In this document: positions 1 through 11,143 of the stretch, one piece after another
Layout: every line of letters begins with the position of its first letter
How positions within the stretch are numbered: position 1 is the stretch's first letter
Origin: Dipteronia dyeriana
Taxonomy: Eukaryota; Streptophyta; Magnoliopsida; Sapindales; Sapindaceae
Assembly: GCA_032871835.1 (NCBI GenBank)
Contig: CM065297.1
Location: 71,783,253 to 71,847,252, forward strand
Length of the DNA: 64,000 bases
Direction: 5' to 3'
The notes under the pieces: model-generated
What the model was told of the DNA's origin: nothing
What the model saw: only the letters and a program-made list of their open reading frames with translations
Database searches by the model: none
Made by a program: the position numbers and the translations under genes

Positions 1-1842
1 CTAATATAACCATCAATACCACAAAAATGACATGTAGGAATAAAGTTAGGAATCATACCATATCCTTGAGGATGCATTGGAGCCTTCCTAGGTCTTTGTG
101 GTTTTTTGATTGTTGTTGATGAGCTTTCCTTATTTGTTGTTGAGCAAGACTTGATTGCTTCCTTGGTTAAGCTTGCATGATAGGTATCTTCCCTTTATGA
201 GCTTTTGGTTGAGGGAAGTTAACTTGAGGAGCCCTTGTAGGATGGGCTTGAGGTAGGCTTCTTGGTGCCACCTTGACTTGAGCACTACTTGAACACTCTC
301 CTAGGTCAAGTTTCTTCCTAGGTGATTGATGAGAAGAGGATCAATTGAAATTCATGCTTCTTAAGAAAATGGTCTTGCTTGGAGTGGATGACATCTTGTC
401 ATCTTCAAACCCAAGCCCCTTCTTGTCAGTTGGCCTCTTTCCAGCATCTAACATATGGTCAAGTTTTTTTGTGCTAGAGTTCATCTTGGCCAACAACTCT
501 CTTGCATCTTTAAGCTCTTTCTTCAACCCTTCTTCATTCCTTTTAGATCTCACCAACTCTTCATTTAGTTGGTCAACTTGAGTTGAAAGCTCTAGGTTTT
601 CTTCTTTTAATCTCTTAATTTCATTCTTGTTCTTTAACCTTGAAATCTCAAACCTAGTCATATAGTCCTTGAGATCCATCCTATCCACATTTCCATTTGT
701 GGATTGTGATGAAGATCCATCATCACTTGAGTAGTTTTCTTCTTGACTCTCATTTTCTTTTTCACTAGCATCTTTGCTCTTATAAGAGGACGTAAAGGTT
801 ATGAAGTTAGCCATGAGTTCTTCATAATCCGAAGACTCGTCTCCTTTATTTGAGTTATCACTTTCACTCCATGTGGCAACCATCACTTTTCCCTTTTTCT
901 TGACCTTATGATTTGCCCATTCCGAGGTAAAGTGACCTATCCCACCATATTCATAGCATTGAACTCCTTTCTTCTCGGTCTTTTCTTGCATAGGCTCAAT
1001 CTTTTTGAAGGGAGCCTTTTTCTTCAAGTCTTGACCCTTGGATCTGAAACCTTTCCTCTCGGACTTGTAGAACTTCTTGAACTTCCTCATTAGCAAGGCC
1101 ATTTCTTCATTCGAGTCATCACTTTCCTCCTTCTCAACTTTGGAGGATTTCAAAGCAATATCCTTTTGCTTTTTCGATGGTGTGGGGTTAGGACATTTCC
1201 TAGATTCATAAGCTAGAAGCCTCCCAATCACTTCACTTGGCTTCATATCCTTGTAACCATTATTCTATTCTAAAGCTGTCACCTTAGACTCAAATCTATC
1301 GGGTAGAGATCTCATAATCTTCTGCTTGATCTTCCTATCCGAATAAGGATCACCAAGTTGATGACTTTGGTTCACAATGTCCATCAACCTCACTTCAAAG
1401 TCATTGAAGCACTCATTCTCATCCATCTTGAGAAATTTAAATTGCATTTGGAGAACTTAAAGCTTCGATTCCTTAACCACATTGGTTTCCTCATGTGCAA
1501 TTTCTAGGATATCCCATGCCTCATTAGCTATCCTAGTATTTTGAACCAACTTTTACTGGTTCTCATCCATTGCACATAGGATGGCATCCATTGCCTTCCT
1601 ATTCCATTTGATGCCTCAAACTATTGTGCGTTCCACTGTGCCTTTGGCTTGAGTACATCATCTCCTATATCTGTAGGAGTTATCATTGGTGGAGTGTAGC
1701 CATCTTAAACCGCCATCCATGCCCTGTCATGAATTTGGCAAATATACGACTCCATCTTGCCTTTCCAAGAGGCATAATTCAATCCGGTGAGAAGTGGAGG
1801 TCTAGTGCTAGAAGCTCCCTCGTTGCCACCGTTTCTACTCAT
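1..1842 (-). pseudogene. Copia gag (nucleocapsid) pseudogene of S1
   Basis: This is a decayed Gag, the RNA-binding capsid protein of a SIRE/Maximus-type element. The start ATG (1842-1840) opens a reading that aligns with the N-terminus of the S2 gag, including the shared motif YASWKGKMESYICQI. A GAA-to-TAA change at 1707-1705 stops it after about 45 codons, and further frameshifts and stops follow. The piece 1246-341 is the longest open stretch; its C-terminal half is charged and looks coiled-coil. The first CCHC zinc knuckle (about 965-920) is degraded, reading CYEYGGIGHFTSEW with two cysteines lost. A second knuckle starts at about 32 (CHFCG), has Tyr in place of His and runs off the window edge. 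Confidence 0.85.
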
Positions 1843-1958
1843 TGTGTGTTAATGAATGAATGATATGAATGCAAGTGTACGAATGATCAACACACACACA
1901 CACAAAATGCAACACACACAAAATTGAGCAAGGATCACCTATGTATGTCTAGGAACTT

Positions 1959-1970
1959 GCTCTGATACCA
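1959..1970 (-). promoter_or_regulatory. primer-binding site of S1
   Basis: The minus strand reads TGGTATCAGAGC, complementary to the 3' end of plant initiator methionine tRNA, the usual primer for Copia reverse transcription. The LTR begins two bases away at 1973. Confidence 0.85.
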
Positions 1971-1972
1971 AT

Positions 1973-3115
1973 TGAAACAAATATTATGGTGTGTATAATA
2001 TTAAAATAGAGAAGGGTTAATAGATTTTAAACAATTTTACCAAATTTTTGTTAATGGACAAGTTGACGAAAATACCCCTAGCTAGTTACAATAATATCAC
2101 AAGTGTAATAAGTGCAGAAATAGTAAAAACACTTGAGCTATACGTGGAAACCCTCCAAATGGGAAAAACAACAGGCTGATAAGTGTGCCACACTCGAACC
2201 TCGAATCTACTAATGGCAAAGGAATTACAACCTAATCCTGGTTTAAAATCAACCACCAATACCTAATCCCTATATAAGTGAACCTAGTCCATCTTGCTTG
2301 CGATTTAAGCTACCTACTCCCGAAAGCAACACAAGTCTTACTTCTCAATGAAGAGATAAAATGGCCTATGTGAATATAAGATGATATTTAAAGAACAAAC
2401 AAGGCTATGTAACCTATATGCTTATCTAGGATAATGAGATGACAATTAATGCAATCCTAGATATCGAGAGAGCTAAATGACATGTTCAAAAAGCTTAGCT
2501 AAACATAGATCAAACAATCCTATGAAGCTATCACAATACAACACTCAATCATGTCATCACAACAATCTCTAGTTTGTATCTAGAATATGTTCTAATAGCA
2601 TACAAATAATTAAAGAGATGGCTTAGCAAGCAAAACACTTAACTTGTAAGAAGATAGTGAAGAACTTACCAAACAAGATGTGATGAAGCAAAACTATCCA
2701 TTGATGCACACTAAATTTTCTTAGATGATGCAAGATGAAGTTTTTATGCACATGGGAATGCTTTGAGCGTTTAAAGATGAGTTCTTGGAAGAGTTTTCCT
2801 TTTGAAATGTGTTCTAAGGAAAAGATATGATATTCTGAACTCTTCCACGACTTGAATACAAAGAGTTATATATATATGAGTTTCAATCAAAGTGAGGTCG
2901 TTTTGGAAAAAATGTTCCAGCTTCCGCTATGTGCACTGGTGAGGTGCGCTGGTCGAGTAGCACACCACCAGCGCACAACCTAAATTTTCAATAGGCACTA
3001 TCCAAGAGCCTTTGGTGCTTCTCCTCTTGAGGTCTTGAGAGCCTAAGCTACCCTTACATGAACCCAAAAAATGCGATTTGTTCACGAAATGAGTCAATCA
3101 ATAAATGAGGACTTT
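1973..3115 (-). repeat. 5' LTR of S1
   Basis: On the plus strand this begins TGAAACAAAT directly outside the primer-binding site and ends near 3115, where G1 integrase resumes. Internal blocks match the S2 LTR, for example TACGTGGAAACCCTCCAAA near 2143. It is about 1.1 kb against 1.95 kb for the S2 LTR, so one of the two has gained or lost sequence. The expected terminal CA is not seen, probably through point mutation. No gene lies inside. Confidence 0.75.
2944..2976. repeat. 10-bp perfect inverted repeat in the S1 LTR
   Basis: GTGCGCTGGT (2944-2953) and ACCAGCGCAC (2967-2976) are exact reverse complements separated by 13 bases. The hairpin is GC-rich within an otherwise AT-rich LTR. Confidence 0.8.
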
Positions 3116-3116
3116 A

Positions 3117-3662
3117 TAGAGAGGTTCACTCCGGGGAATGCGGGAACCACATTGGTGGGGAGGCTCTGGCATATCAGGTGCTCTGCATGGGGTATTATTG
3201 GCCAACCGTCCATCAAGATGCAAAGAACTTAGTACGATCCTGCGAGGCATGCCAGAAGACCGCAAACCTGAGTCACCTCCCGCCAGATCGGTTGTCATCC
3301 CTTTGCTATGTGGGGAGTCGACTTGATCGGACCTCTTCCTACTGCTCCTGACCAAGCCAAGCATGCTATCATGGCAATTGACTATTTCACAAGGTGGGTC
3401 AAAGCCGGACCGCTCTCCCAGATATCAGAAGAAAATACAACAAGGTTCATCAAAAACAATATAGTTTGCAGGTTCGGAACCCCTCTCGCCATTATAGTTG
3501 ACCTCGACAAGCTGTTTGATAATGGCCGATTCAAAGACTTTTACGAGGGCTTGGGAATAGACCTTAGGTTCACTTTAGTAGCCCACCCCCAAACTAATGG
3601 ACATGTGGAATCCACCAATAAGACTATTAAGAAGCTGTTGAAAAAGAAACTACAACAGAAAA
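3117..3662 (+). pseudogene. Gypsy integrase, N-terminal zinc region and core (G1 piece 1)
   Basis: Integrase joins the reverse-transcribed DNA to the host chromosome. The piece opens inside the HHCC zinc-binding region, with REVHSGECGNHIGG and later CEACQK, then loses frame near 3290-3310 where about 15-20 bases present in G3 are missing. The core follows in another frame: DLIGPLPTAP, AIDYFTRW (first catalytic Asp), VDLDKLFDN (second Asp; the usual TDNG is altered) and GHVESTNK (catalytic Glu). It ends at LLKKKLQQK where Copia A is inserted. Compare G3 (40540-40975) and G4 (47890-47260). Confidence 0.88.
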
Positions 3663-5728
3663 TGTTGGAACCCCGTTCACCAGTCGTGCAACGGAAATGG
3701 GTTTTAAATTTTTTTATACATATCGTAATCTGTATCTGGAACCAGTGAACTTTTGATCGTAATTATTTTCGGAACAAATACATATATAAATTATTACACT
3801 AATAAAAAATATATATAAATACAGGAAATTGTAATCAATAATTAAAAAAATTAAAAATAGAACTATACCAACGATTGGAGGCTCCTTCACTTTTCGATTT
3901 GCTCCTGGTCTGTACCACTGATCATCCTCGCTATATCCCGGGACAAGTAACTGCGTGTGGGCGTGTCACGAACTCAGGAACTAGAATGGAGGATGTAAAA
4001 GAGAGAAGAAAAAGAAACTCTTTCTTTTAATATAAGTATACAACACTTGCACACTTTTCTCTCTTTTTGGTGTATTTCATGCACACACTTGCACACAATA
4101 ACTCACAATAACACACACACACTTACTTGAATATATCAAAGCTCTTGCATATAATCAAGTGTGTGGATTTTATATCTCATGCACTGTTTAAAAAAAAACA
4201 AAACAAAAAAAACTGTTTTTTGTCTTATATGCATTTAACCATCATTTTTTTCTAATGTAAATATACATATATATATGCTGTGCTTTTCACGTACATTTTT
4301 TTGTTTGTTTGTTTTTTTTTTAAATAATATATATCTTATATATAATATTAAAAAAATTGATCAAATCTATATTTGATTTTTAAAAACTTTCAAATAAAAA
4401 ATATCCCATATCTTTTATTTGATTTTAATTTTGAATTCAAACTGTTTAAATTAAAATATAAAATATTTAATTTCATAAAATAAAATAATCACATTATCTT
4501 ATTTTATTCAAAAATAAATATCAACATACACCCTCCATTTAATGATTAATAGCATAATTAAATAATCCTATTATTTAATTTATTAAATCACCATTATTCA
4601 TTAATTAAATAATCTCATTATTTCATTAATTAAATAATCTCATTATTTAATTAATTCCTGAATAAATACGTGTCACTTTCGTAATACAATTAATTGGACA
4701 ATCCAATTAATTAACTGTGACCCTTGTTACCTAAATCGATCGGGGTAGCAAAGGGACCTAATGGACCCATAGTATTTTGAGCTCCAATAATCCTCGAAGT
4801 CATTAATTAAACTCTTTAATTAATATTCCTTGATTATTAACTCCGGTGTTATTCCACTAAAAACCCGAAGCTGCACTCTCTCAACTGCAGACGTTTTTAC
4901 ACAGATCGATACAACTCCGTGTCCATCGATATAGCTATTACATATGGTGTGATCCTCCACAGTAGTTCATAATTAGAGCTGGGTCATAAAGTTCGTTATA
5001 CCCCTCTAATTAAATATATCCTTTAAGTACCATTGATTCTCTAATGGACAATAAATCCTATTTCCTCACGGAATTAGGAGAGCGCTCATATTGTCCAAGC
5101 TCCGAATCAACCCTTAAGGGAACTACCATCTACTTCTCACAAGAAGGAGTGGATTCCAATACTGTGTACAAACCTTCCCAGCCACAAGCCAACCCGTAAT
5201 CCCAACATACGGAGTATATTGATCAAGATATGCATCTGACCTCACCCATGGTATATTAAAAACCACGATCTAACTTGAAGAAGTCGATAAGACACTCAGG
5301 TTTAAGATCACCCATATATAGCCATCATTAGTTGATATATATGAATCTCATCGGTAAACGGATCTTGGTATGAGATTCATATAGATCATGGCCCAGTCTT
5401 ATATGATCACATCATACAAGGTGCCTCCATTCCCATATCTCATATGAATGATTCAGGATAGAATCACTGTACATTACGGAATGGACCGCATCAATAGATT
5501 AACCACAAATAAAGTACTCAACTTTATTTGCTATCTATGGACTCTTTAAATTGCAAGTATCTTACTGTATCCGTCTGTATATGACACTCATATACACAGT
5601 TCAAGATTACATACGGCAATCCAAGATGTTAATATGTACACAAGTTTATAAAATAAATAACATAATAGAATGAATTGAACCTTTCTTTTTATTTACTTCA
5701 TAAATCCATTTACAAGTTACATGTTGCA
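3663..5728 (-). repeat. 3' LTR of Copia A
   Basis: Starts TGTTGGAACC. It ends at about 5728 before the polypurine tract. Compared with the other three A/B LTR copies about 17 bases just before the terminal CA are missing. It keeps a segment (about 5190-5385) that is deleted from the 5' LTR of the same element. It is AT-rich with several microsatellite-like stretches around 4180-4700. A TATA-like site is at 4167-4173 on the minus strand. No gene is contained. Confidence 0.88.
4625..4655. repeat. 14-bp perfect palindrome in Copia LTR
   Basis: ATTAATTAAATAAT and its reverse complement flank a CTC spacer. The same element recurs at about 12090 (A, 5' LTR) and, with one mismatch, at about 16784 and 24170 (both LTRs of B). 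The bases just left (about 4600-4625) hold another near-copy of the arm. Confidence 0.85.
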
Positions 5729-5745
5729 ATCTCCCACTTGCACTA
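5729..5745 (-). promoter_or_regulatory. polypurine tract of Copia A
   Basis: The minus strand reads AAGTGGGAGAT directly before the 3' LTR, the expected place for plus-strand DNA priming. Copia B has the same tract at 17902-17915. Confidence 0.75.
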
Positions 5746-6510
5746 AAGCATGTGAGGCATGTCTCGTAACCCTAGACCATCTAGGTGACCCGAAAACACT
5801 TTAGCTGGCAAGGTCTTCGTAAATGGAACAACATGATTGTCTTGTGAGGCTATCTTGGTGACGATCACATCTCCTCTCTGCACTATCTCCCTAATGAGAT
5901 GATACTTTCTCTCTATATGCTTCCCTCTATTGTGGCTTCTTGGTTCTTTGGAATTAGCCACAACACCACTGTTATCACAATAAAGTGTGATGGACTTATC
6001 CAGGTGTGGAACAACTTCCAGATCACTCAAGAACTTACGGAGCCAAACAACCTCTTTAGCAGCTTCACAAGCAGCTACATAGTCAGCAATGCAAGAAGGC
6101 TTGATACTTATCCACACAATGGCTCCACCACCCAGGGTGAATACTGATCCAGACGTCGATTTTCTAGAATCCCTTTCTGATTGAAAATCAGAATACTTGT
6201 ATCCTAACGTGATCAAATCCGATCTGGAATACACTAGCATATAATTTCTCGTTCTCCGAAGATACTTGAGAATAGTCTTGACAGTAACCCAATGATCCAA
6301 TCAGGGGTTTGACTGGTATCTGCTGACTTCTCCCACTACATAGCAGATGTTCGGTCTAGTGCATAACATAGCATATATGAGACTACCTACTATTGATGCA
6401 TAGGGTACACGTCTCATATCCTCAACTTCTTGAGGTGTCTTAGGACACTGTTCTTTAGATAAGTGAACTCTATGCCTAGTAGGTAAATTACCTTTCTTGG
6501 AGTTCCGCAT
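5743..6510 (-). pseudogene. Copia RNase H and RT C-terminal connection (A)
   Basis: RNase H removes the RNA strand during reverse transcription. The stretch 6300-5743 keeps YSDFQ (first catalytic Asp), RKSTSGSVF and LYCDNSG (a later Asp). The block that in Copia B reads STMEAEYVAA is cut to ADYVAA by an 18-bp in-frame deletion, which removes the catalytic Glu. The stretch 6510-6301 covers the preceding YASIVGSLIYAMLCTRPNICY region. A stop separates the two where B reads on. The C-terminus (RDMPHML) ends just short of the polypurine tract. The gene is dead by the missing catalytic residue. Confidence 0.88.
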
Positions 6511-6571
6511 CGAAAATCACACAAGAATCTTGTCGATATATGATACATGAGACAGTGCTATAAGTTTGTTC

Positions 6572-7402
6572 TTACGACCCTAGAACATAACTTGCCTTTC
6601 CCAAATCTTTCATTTGGAATTGGCTAGCCAGCCAGCCCTTTACATCAGACAACACTCCTATATCATTCCCAATGAGTAGGATATCATCTACATATATGAC
6701 CAAGAAAACTACTTTCTTATTAACGATGTGCTTGTAGACGCAAAGCTCATCGACGTTCTGCTCGAAGCCATAGGTTTTGATCACATCATTAAACCTAATG
6801 TTCCAAGATCTAGATGCTTGCTTAAGTCCATAGATGGACCTTTGCAGCTTGCAAACCTTTTGCTCTTGATCTGGAGACACGAATCCCTCTAGTGGCATCA
6901 TATAGATGCTCTCATCAAGATTGCCATTTAAGAATGCAGTCTTGACTTCCATTTGCCAAATTTCATAATCGAAATAGTCAGCAATGGATACAAGAATCCT
7001 AATAGACTGAAACATGGCTATTGGCGAGAATGTCTCTTCATAATCGACCCCCTCTTTCTGGATATAACCCTTGGTCACTAGCCTTGCCTTGAAGGTCTCT
7101 ACTTTCCAGTCTACTCCTCTCTTTCTCTTGTAGATCCACTTACACCATATGGGTTTTACCCCATCCGGCAAGTCTATAAGATCCCAGACTGACTTAGAGT
7201 ACATGGACTCCATCTCGAGATTCATGGCTTTAAGCCATTCCTCTTTATTATGATCTTCCATTGCATTCTTAAATGTCAATGGATCATCCACACCATCAGC
7301 AGAGACAACACCTTGTCCCTCACCTATAGCTACATAACGTTCAGGTTGTCTCACATCCCTCTCACTAAGTCTAGGTGGTAGTGTATCCTGATCAGAAACC
7401 AT
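6572..7402 (-). pseudogene. Copia reverse transcriptase (A), RVT_2 type
   Basis: This 276-codon open stretch covers most of the Copia reverse transcriptase. Visible in order: WLKAMNLEMESM, KWIYKRKRG, EETFSPIAM, MEVKTAFLNGNL (motif A, with Glu where B has the catalytic Asp), SIYGLKQASRSW, and VIYVDDILLIGND (the YVDD box with both Asp). It ends with ASYVLGS, after which about 20 bases seen in B are missing and the frame is lost. A stop just upstream of 7402 separates it from integrase. The Asp-to-Glu change and frameshift argue against activity. Confidence 0.9.
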
Positions 7403-8700
7403 TTGACTCTCAGATATTTATGGATCAACAACTCTTGTTGATGAAGAACTAGTCTCACTAGGCTCCAACTCATTTAATACAATGTAATTATCTCTGATGT
7501 TTATGGTCACTAATGTAATTGTCCTCAAGAATCGTTACATTTGTCGATACAAATACTTGGTTATCTTCGGGACTATATAAGTGTCCACCTCTGGTCTCCT
7601 TAGAGTATCCTACAAATAGGTAGACAACAGACTTGGAGTCTAGCTTTCCAACTCTGTTATTCAGCACGTGTGCTGGACACCCCCATATACGGAAATGTAG
7701 CAAACTTGCTTTACGGCCATTCCACAACTCTAGAGGAGTCTTAAAAATAGATTTGGATGGAACTACATTCAAAAAGTATGTCGCTGTTTGTAACGCATAT
7801 CCCCAAAAGGAATTTGGTAATGATGAGAAACTAATCATAGATCTCACCATTTCCATCAGGGTTTTATTTCTCCTCTCCGCTACACCATTTTGCTGATGCG
7901 TACTGGAGCTGTGAGTTGGGAAACTATCCCATGCTCGACCATGAAGTCTTCAAACTCTTGGTCAAGGTACTCACCTCCATGATCCGATCGTAGTGACTTG
8001 ATAGTCCTACCTAATTGATTCTCAACTTCAGCTCGGAATTCTTTGAACTTTTCAAATGTTTTCGACTTTCATTACATCAGGTAGACGTATCCCTATCTTG
8101 AGTAGTCATCTATAAAGGTGACATAATACTCATAACCACCCCTAGCTTTAACATTCATCGGTTCACAGACGTCTGTCTGTATAAGCTCTAGCGGTTCTTT
8201 AGCTTTAAGCCCTTTTCAAAAAAACCTCTCTTAGTCATCTTACCTTCCAGACAAGAATCGCAGACAGGTAAGGTGACAACCTTTAACTCACTTAAAGGTC
8301 CACTTTTTACTAATCTGTCTATCTGGTTAAGGTTTATATGGCCAAGCCTTAGATGCCAGAGATACGTGTCATTATCTGGAGAAATCTTATGTCGTTTAGT
8401 TTTTTGTTTTTCAACCTTAAACATTTCGGTGTTGAGCAGTGTAGTATGTATTAACGGTCTTAACACATACAAATTGTTTTCATTAATTCCTAAACAAATA
8501 TTCAGACCATTCTTTCCAATAATAATAGACTTAATATTAAAAGAAACGAAATATTTTTGTTCTAACAACTTAGAAACGGAAATCAAATTCCATATAAATC
8601 CAGGAATATAAAATACATTGTCCAACAATACATAATTATTACAAAAGTGTAATCTAATTACGCCCACTGCTCATACCGACACAACATCCCCTGACCCCAC
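7403..8700 (-). pseudogene. Copia integrase (A)
   Basis: The stretch 8667-8188 holds the pre-integrase region with WHLRLGHIN and CDSCLEGKMTK, matching the H and C positions of the zinc-binding domain. A frameshift near 8215 leads into the core, readable in pieces: TDVC (first Asp), GGYEYYVTFIDDYSRYGY, a stop near 8070, LRSDHGGEYL (second Asp) and NGVAERRN (catalytic Glu intact). The stretch 7856-7488 is the C-terminal part with FWGYALQTATYFLN and IWGCPAHV. All three catalytic acids survive, but at least three frame breaks separate them. Confidence 0.88.
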
Positions 8701-8862
8701 ACGCATTGAGAAGGCTCCTTCCTCTAGCTGTGTCTAAGAATCGGTCCATTGCAAAGAAGAACAAACATGGTTAGTGGCCACCAAATCAACTATCCAGAGT
8801 GAAGAATCATCTTCCACTAAACATGACTCAAGAACAAGTAAATCATATTAACCTTTCTTAGA
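8668..8862 (-). pseudogene. Copia aspartic protease (A)
   Basis: The retroviral-type protease that cuts the polyprotein. The segment matches the protease of B, but the active-site stretch reads WIVDLVATNHVC where B keeps WIVDSGATNHVC, so the D-S-G triad is destroyed. Two stops lie further along, before the integrase begins. Confidence 0.82.
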
Positions 8863-8869
8863 CTTCTTC

Positions 8870-9577
8870 TTATTTTGGGCTTTCTTGGGTTTGGACTTAC
8901 CCTTCACCTTCCCAGGATACCTCTTTTTTTTTTATTGGAGGAAGATGGTTCGGCAACATTTGCCTCATTGGTCTTACCCTTGTTGTCCTTAATCAAGGAC
9001 TCAAAGGTTGCAAGCTCATTGAGCAACTGTGTGAAACTGAACCTTAACTTGTTCATCTCGTAGTTGCTTTTAAACTGATCAAAACTCTTCAGAAGAGTCG
9101 TCAGTATGATGCTCACTTGACTAGGTTCATCAATGGCCTCGCCTTTGACTTCTGGCGTGTTGAAGTATGACATCATGCTTAGGACATGTTCCCGAACTGA
9201 TGTACCTTCCTTCATACGAGTGAGAATAGTGGAACGAACAACTTCGTGTCACTTTTGCTCGGAGGGCTACCCAAACATAGCTTGCAATGACTCTATAATT
9301 TTGAATGCTGAAGTCATTGCTTCGTGCTTTGTGATAAGCACGTCGTTCATTGAAGCCATTAGATATGTTTGGGTCTTCTCATCAGATGAGACCCATAGCT
9401 GGTATGTCTCAAGAACATTTCGTGTGGCATTGGCAGTAGGCATTAGAGGACATTCCTCCATAAGAACAAACTTGAGGTCTTTGGTGACCAAATTGCATTA
9501 ATATTAAGTTTCCACTTAGTGTAGTTATCACCAGTTAATTTGTCATTTGCGAGAATTTGAAGTAACGCAGAAGACAT
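8870..9577 (-). pseudogene. Copia gag (A), UBN2 type
   Basis: The start ATG is at 9577-9575 (reads MSSALLQILAND). A single missing A near 9495, relative to B, shifts the frame within the first 30 codons. The rest is open in two stretches: 9491-9267 (VTKDLKFVLMEECPLMP onward) and 9215-8904 (MKEGTSVREHVLSMM, NYEMNKLRFSFTQLLNEL), with a stop between them near 9250. It ends in a Lys-rich tail before the protease. No zinc knuckle is visible. The family resembles the UBN2/Retrotran_gag class of plant Copia Gag. Confidence 0.85.
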
Positions 9578-11128
9578 TGCTGAAAAAAATAAAACATTCA
9601 TTCAGTCATTTATTTAAAACAAGGGCGAGTGCTTTGGTATAAATTTAAACATGATGCATGAACAAGTTTAACGAACTAGAACTACCCTAAAAATAACTAC
9701 TATACCACAACAATCCAACATACCACAAAGAAGTACCGCCTTAGGGTCGGTCAAATCTTTGCATGTTAAACCGAGACATTCTCAATCAAATGATATTCTA
9801 GAATAACTCTTATTCCATATCATTCAACCATCGTTATTCAGTCAGGTTTTTAATTAACAAACTTAATCAAAACCTTTGTGAGTGTAACCCACCATTTCAT
9901 ATCTCACGAGCTTAACTCGAGAATTGTCGTCTTAGGGTCGGTCAATCCCGAAATACCCTCAGAAATCATATTCGTTAAGAAGTCAACCTTGGTATTGACC
10001 TTTGTTGAAACCCTCTTTAGGGAGGATGAAAGCAAAGCCGTCACGATGCCCCACTCGGATCTCACGGTGTTGAAATAATGATGGAGACCGTTGGATATAT
10101 ATGTCATATATCCCTCTCCCACTCACTATTTTAAAACTAGGGTTTTCTATTATCCGTTAATGCACCTAGAATCTACAGGATCAAACGGCTAACTTTAATT
10201 AAGTTATCTAGTGCATTAACAAATTCATTATTAGAAACAAGTTCTAATTAACTAATAAATTATTAATGATTTTTAACAATTACAAATCTAATCTATTAGT
10301 GAATAATCTAAGTCTTTGTAAACTATTTACTAAGCTCAGATTGTTATGAAAGTGTTTACCAAGTTTTAACTATTAAAACTCTAACACAATATTCGGTTTA
10401 TTTATAATTAGACAATTAATCAAATTAATCCTAATTACTATAAATGACCCTATTAATCTAACTTATTAAACTCTTTAATAACTAGATTAATACTAATAAG
10501 AATTACATAGTTTTTTAACAATTAAAAAACTAATCACATTTTCATAGCCAATTTTTGTATTTACCCATTTTAATCACATTAAAAAAAATACATAAAATAT
10601 CAGGCTATGATGCATGTATGACATATCAAATATATTTGTGTAGGCACATCTAATCTAAATGACATACGTATGCATCACAATGATTTTATCATCACATAAT
10701 ATAAAGGATACATGAATTGACCGAGTACTGTGGATTATTTAACCTAAAAAAAAATTGGAATCTAAAATTATAAAAATACCCCTAAGGCATTCCTTGGTCT
10801 TCTTATAATTTCCCAGTCTTCCAGTCTCTTTAGGTCACTTCGATTCATCTCATGAATCTTCGTTCGCGATTTTTTCAGGTCTTCAACATAGGTTACAAAT
10901 TTTATTTTTTTTACAATACAATAATAGTTAAAAAAAATATAATAAAAAAAATTATACAACCCATAAACCCTAAATCCACAGTACCATATAATTAATGATC
11001 AATCATGTTTTTGTAAATTAAAAAATTTAATATACATACAAAAGCATCATACAATGAATTTAAATCGTGCCTACACAATCATACATACAGGAGCATCGAA
11101 AATAATTTCCTGTTCCGAAAATAAAACT
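9578..11128 (-). other. long untranslated leader of Copia A
   Basis: About 1.55 kb between primer-binding site and gag ATG, with no credible gene. It contains a short repeated phrase, CTTAGGGTCGGTCAA, near 9742 and 9931, and AT-rich blocks at 10200-10560. Copia B has a homologous leader (21281-22980), so a long leader is a family trait. Small open frames here are not conserved between A and B. Confidence 0.7.
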
Positions 11129-11140
11129 GGCTCTGATACC
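11129..11140 (-). promoter_or_regulatory. primer-binding site of Copia A
   Basis: The minus strand reads TGGTATCAGAGC, complementary to initiator methionine tRNA. The 5' LTR starts three bases further at 11144. Confidence 0.88.
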
Positions 11141-11143
11141 AAT

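Larger units (their letters stand above)
1..3115 (-). mobile_element. S1: SIRE/Maximus-like Ty1/Copia element, 5' part
   Basis: Only the 5' part of this minus-strand element lies in the window: gag remains (1-1842), primer-binding site (1959-1970) and 5' LTR (from 1973). It resembles S2 in three ways: similar gag, LTR text around 2140-2200 that matches S2 around 28490-28550, and the same kind of outer LTR edge. The right edge is placed near 3115 because integrase coding sequence of G1 resumes at 3117. The LTR end is not a clean CA, so the edge may be off by a few bases. The pol region and 3' LTR, if present, lie left of base 1. Confidence 0.85.

Noticed and set aside
11129..11140. tRNA gene fragments at GCTCTGATACCA sites
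   Set aside because: These 12-base matches sit beside LTRs and are primer-binding sites; no cloverleaf surrounds them.
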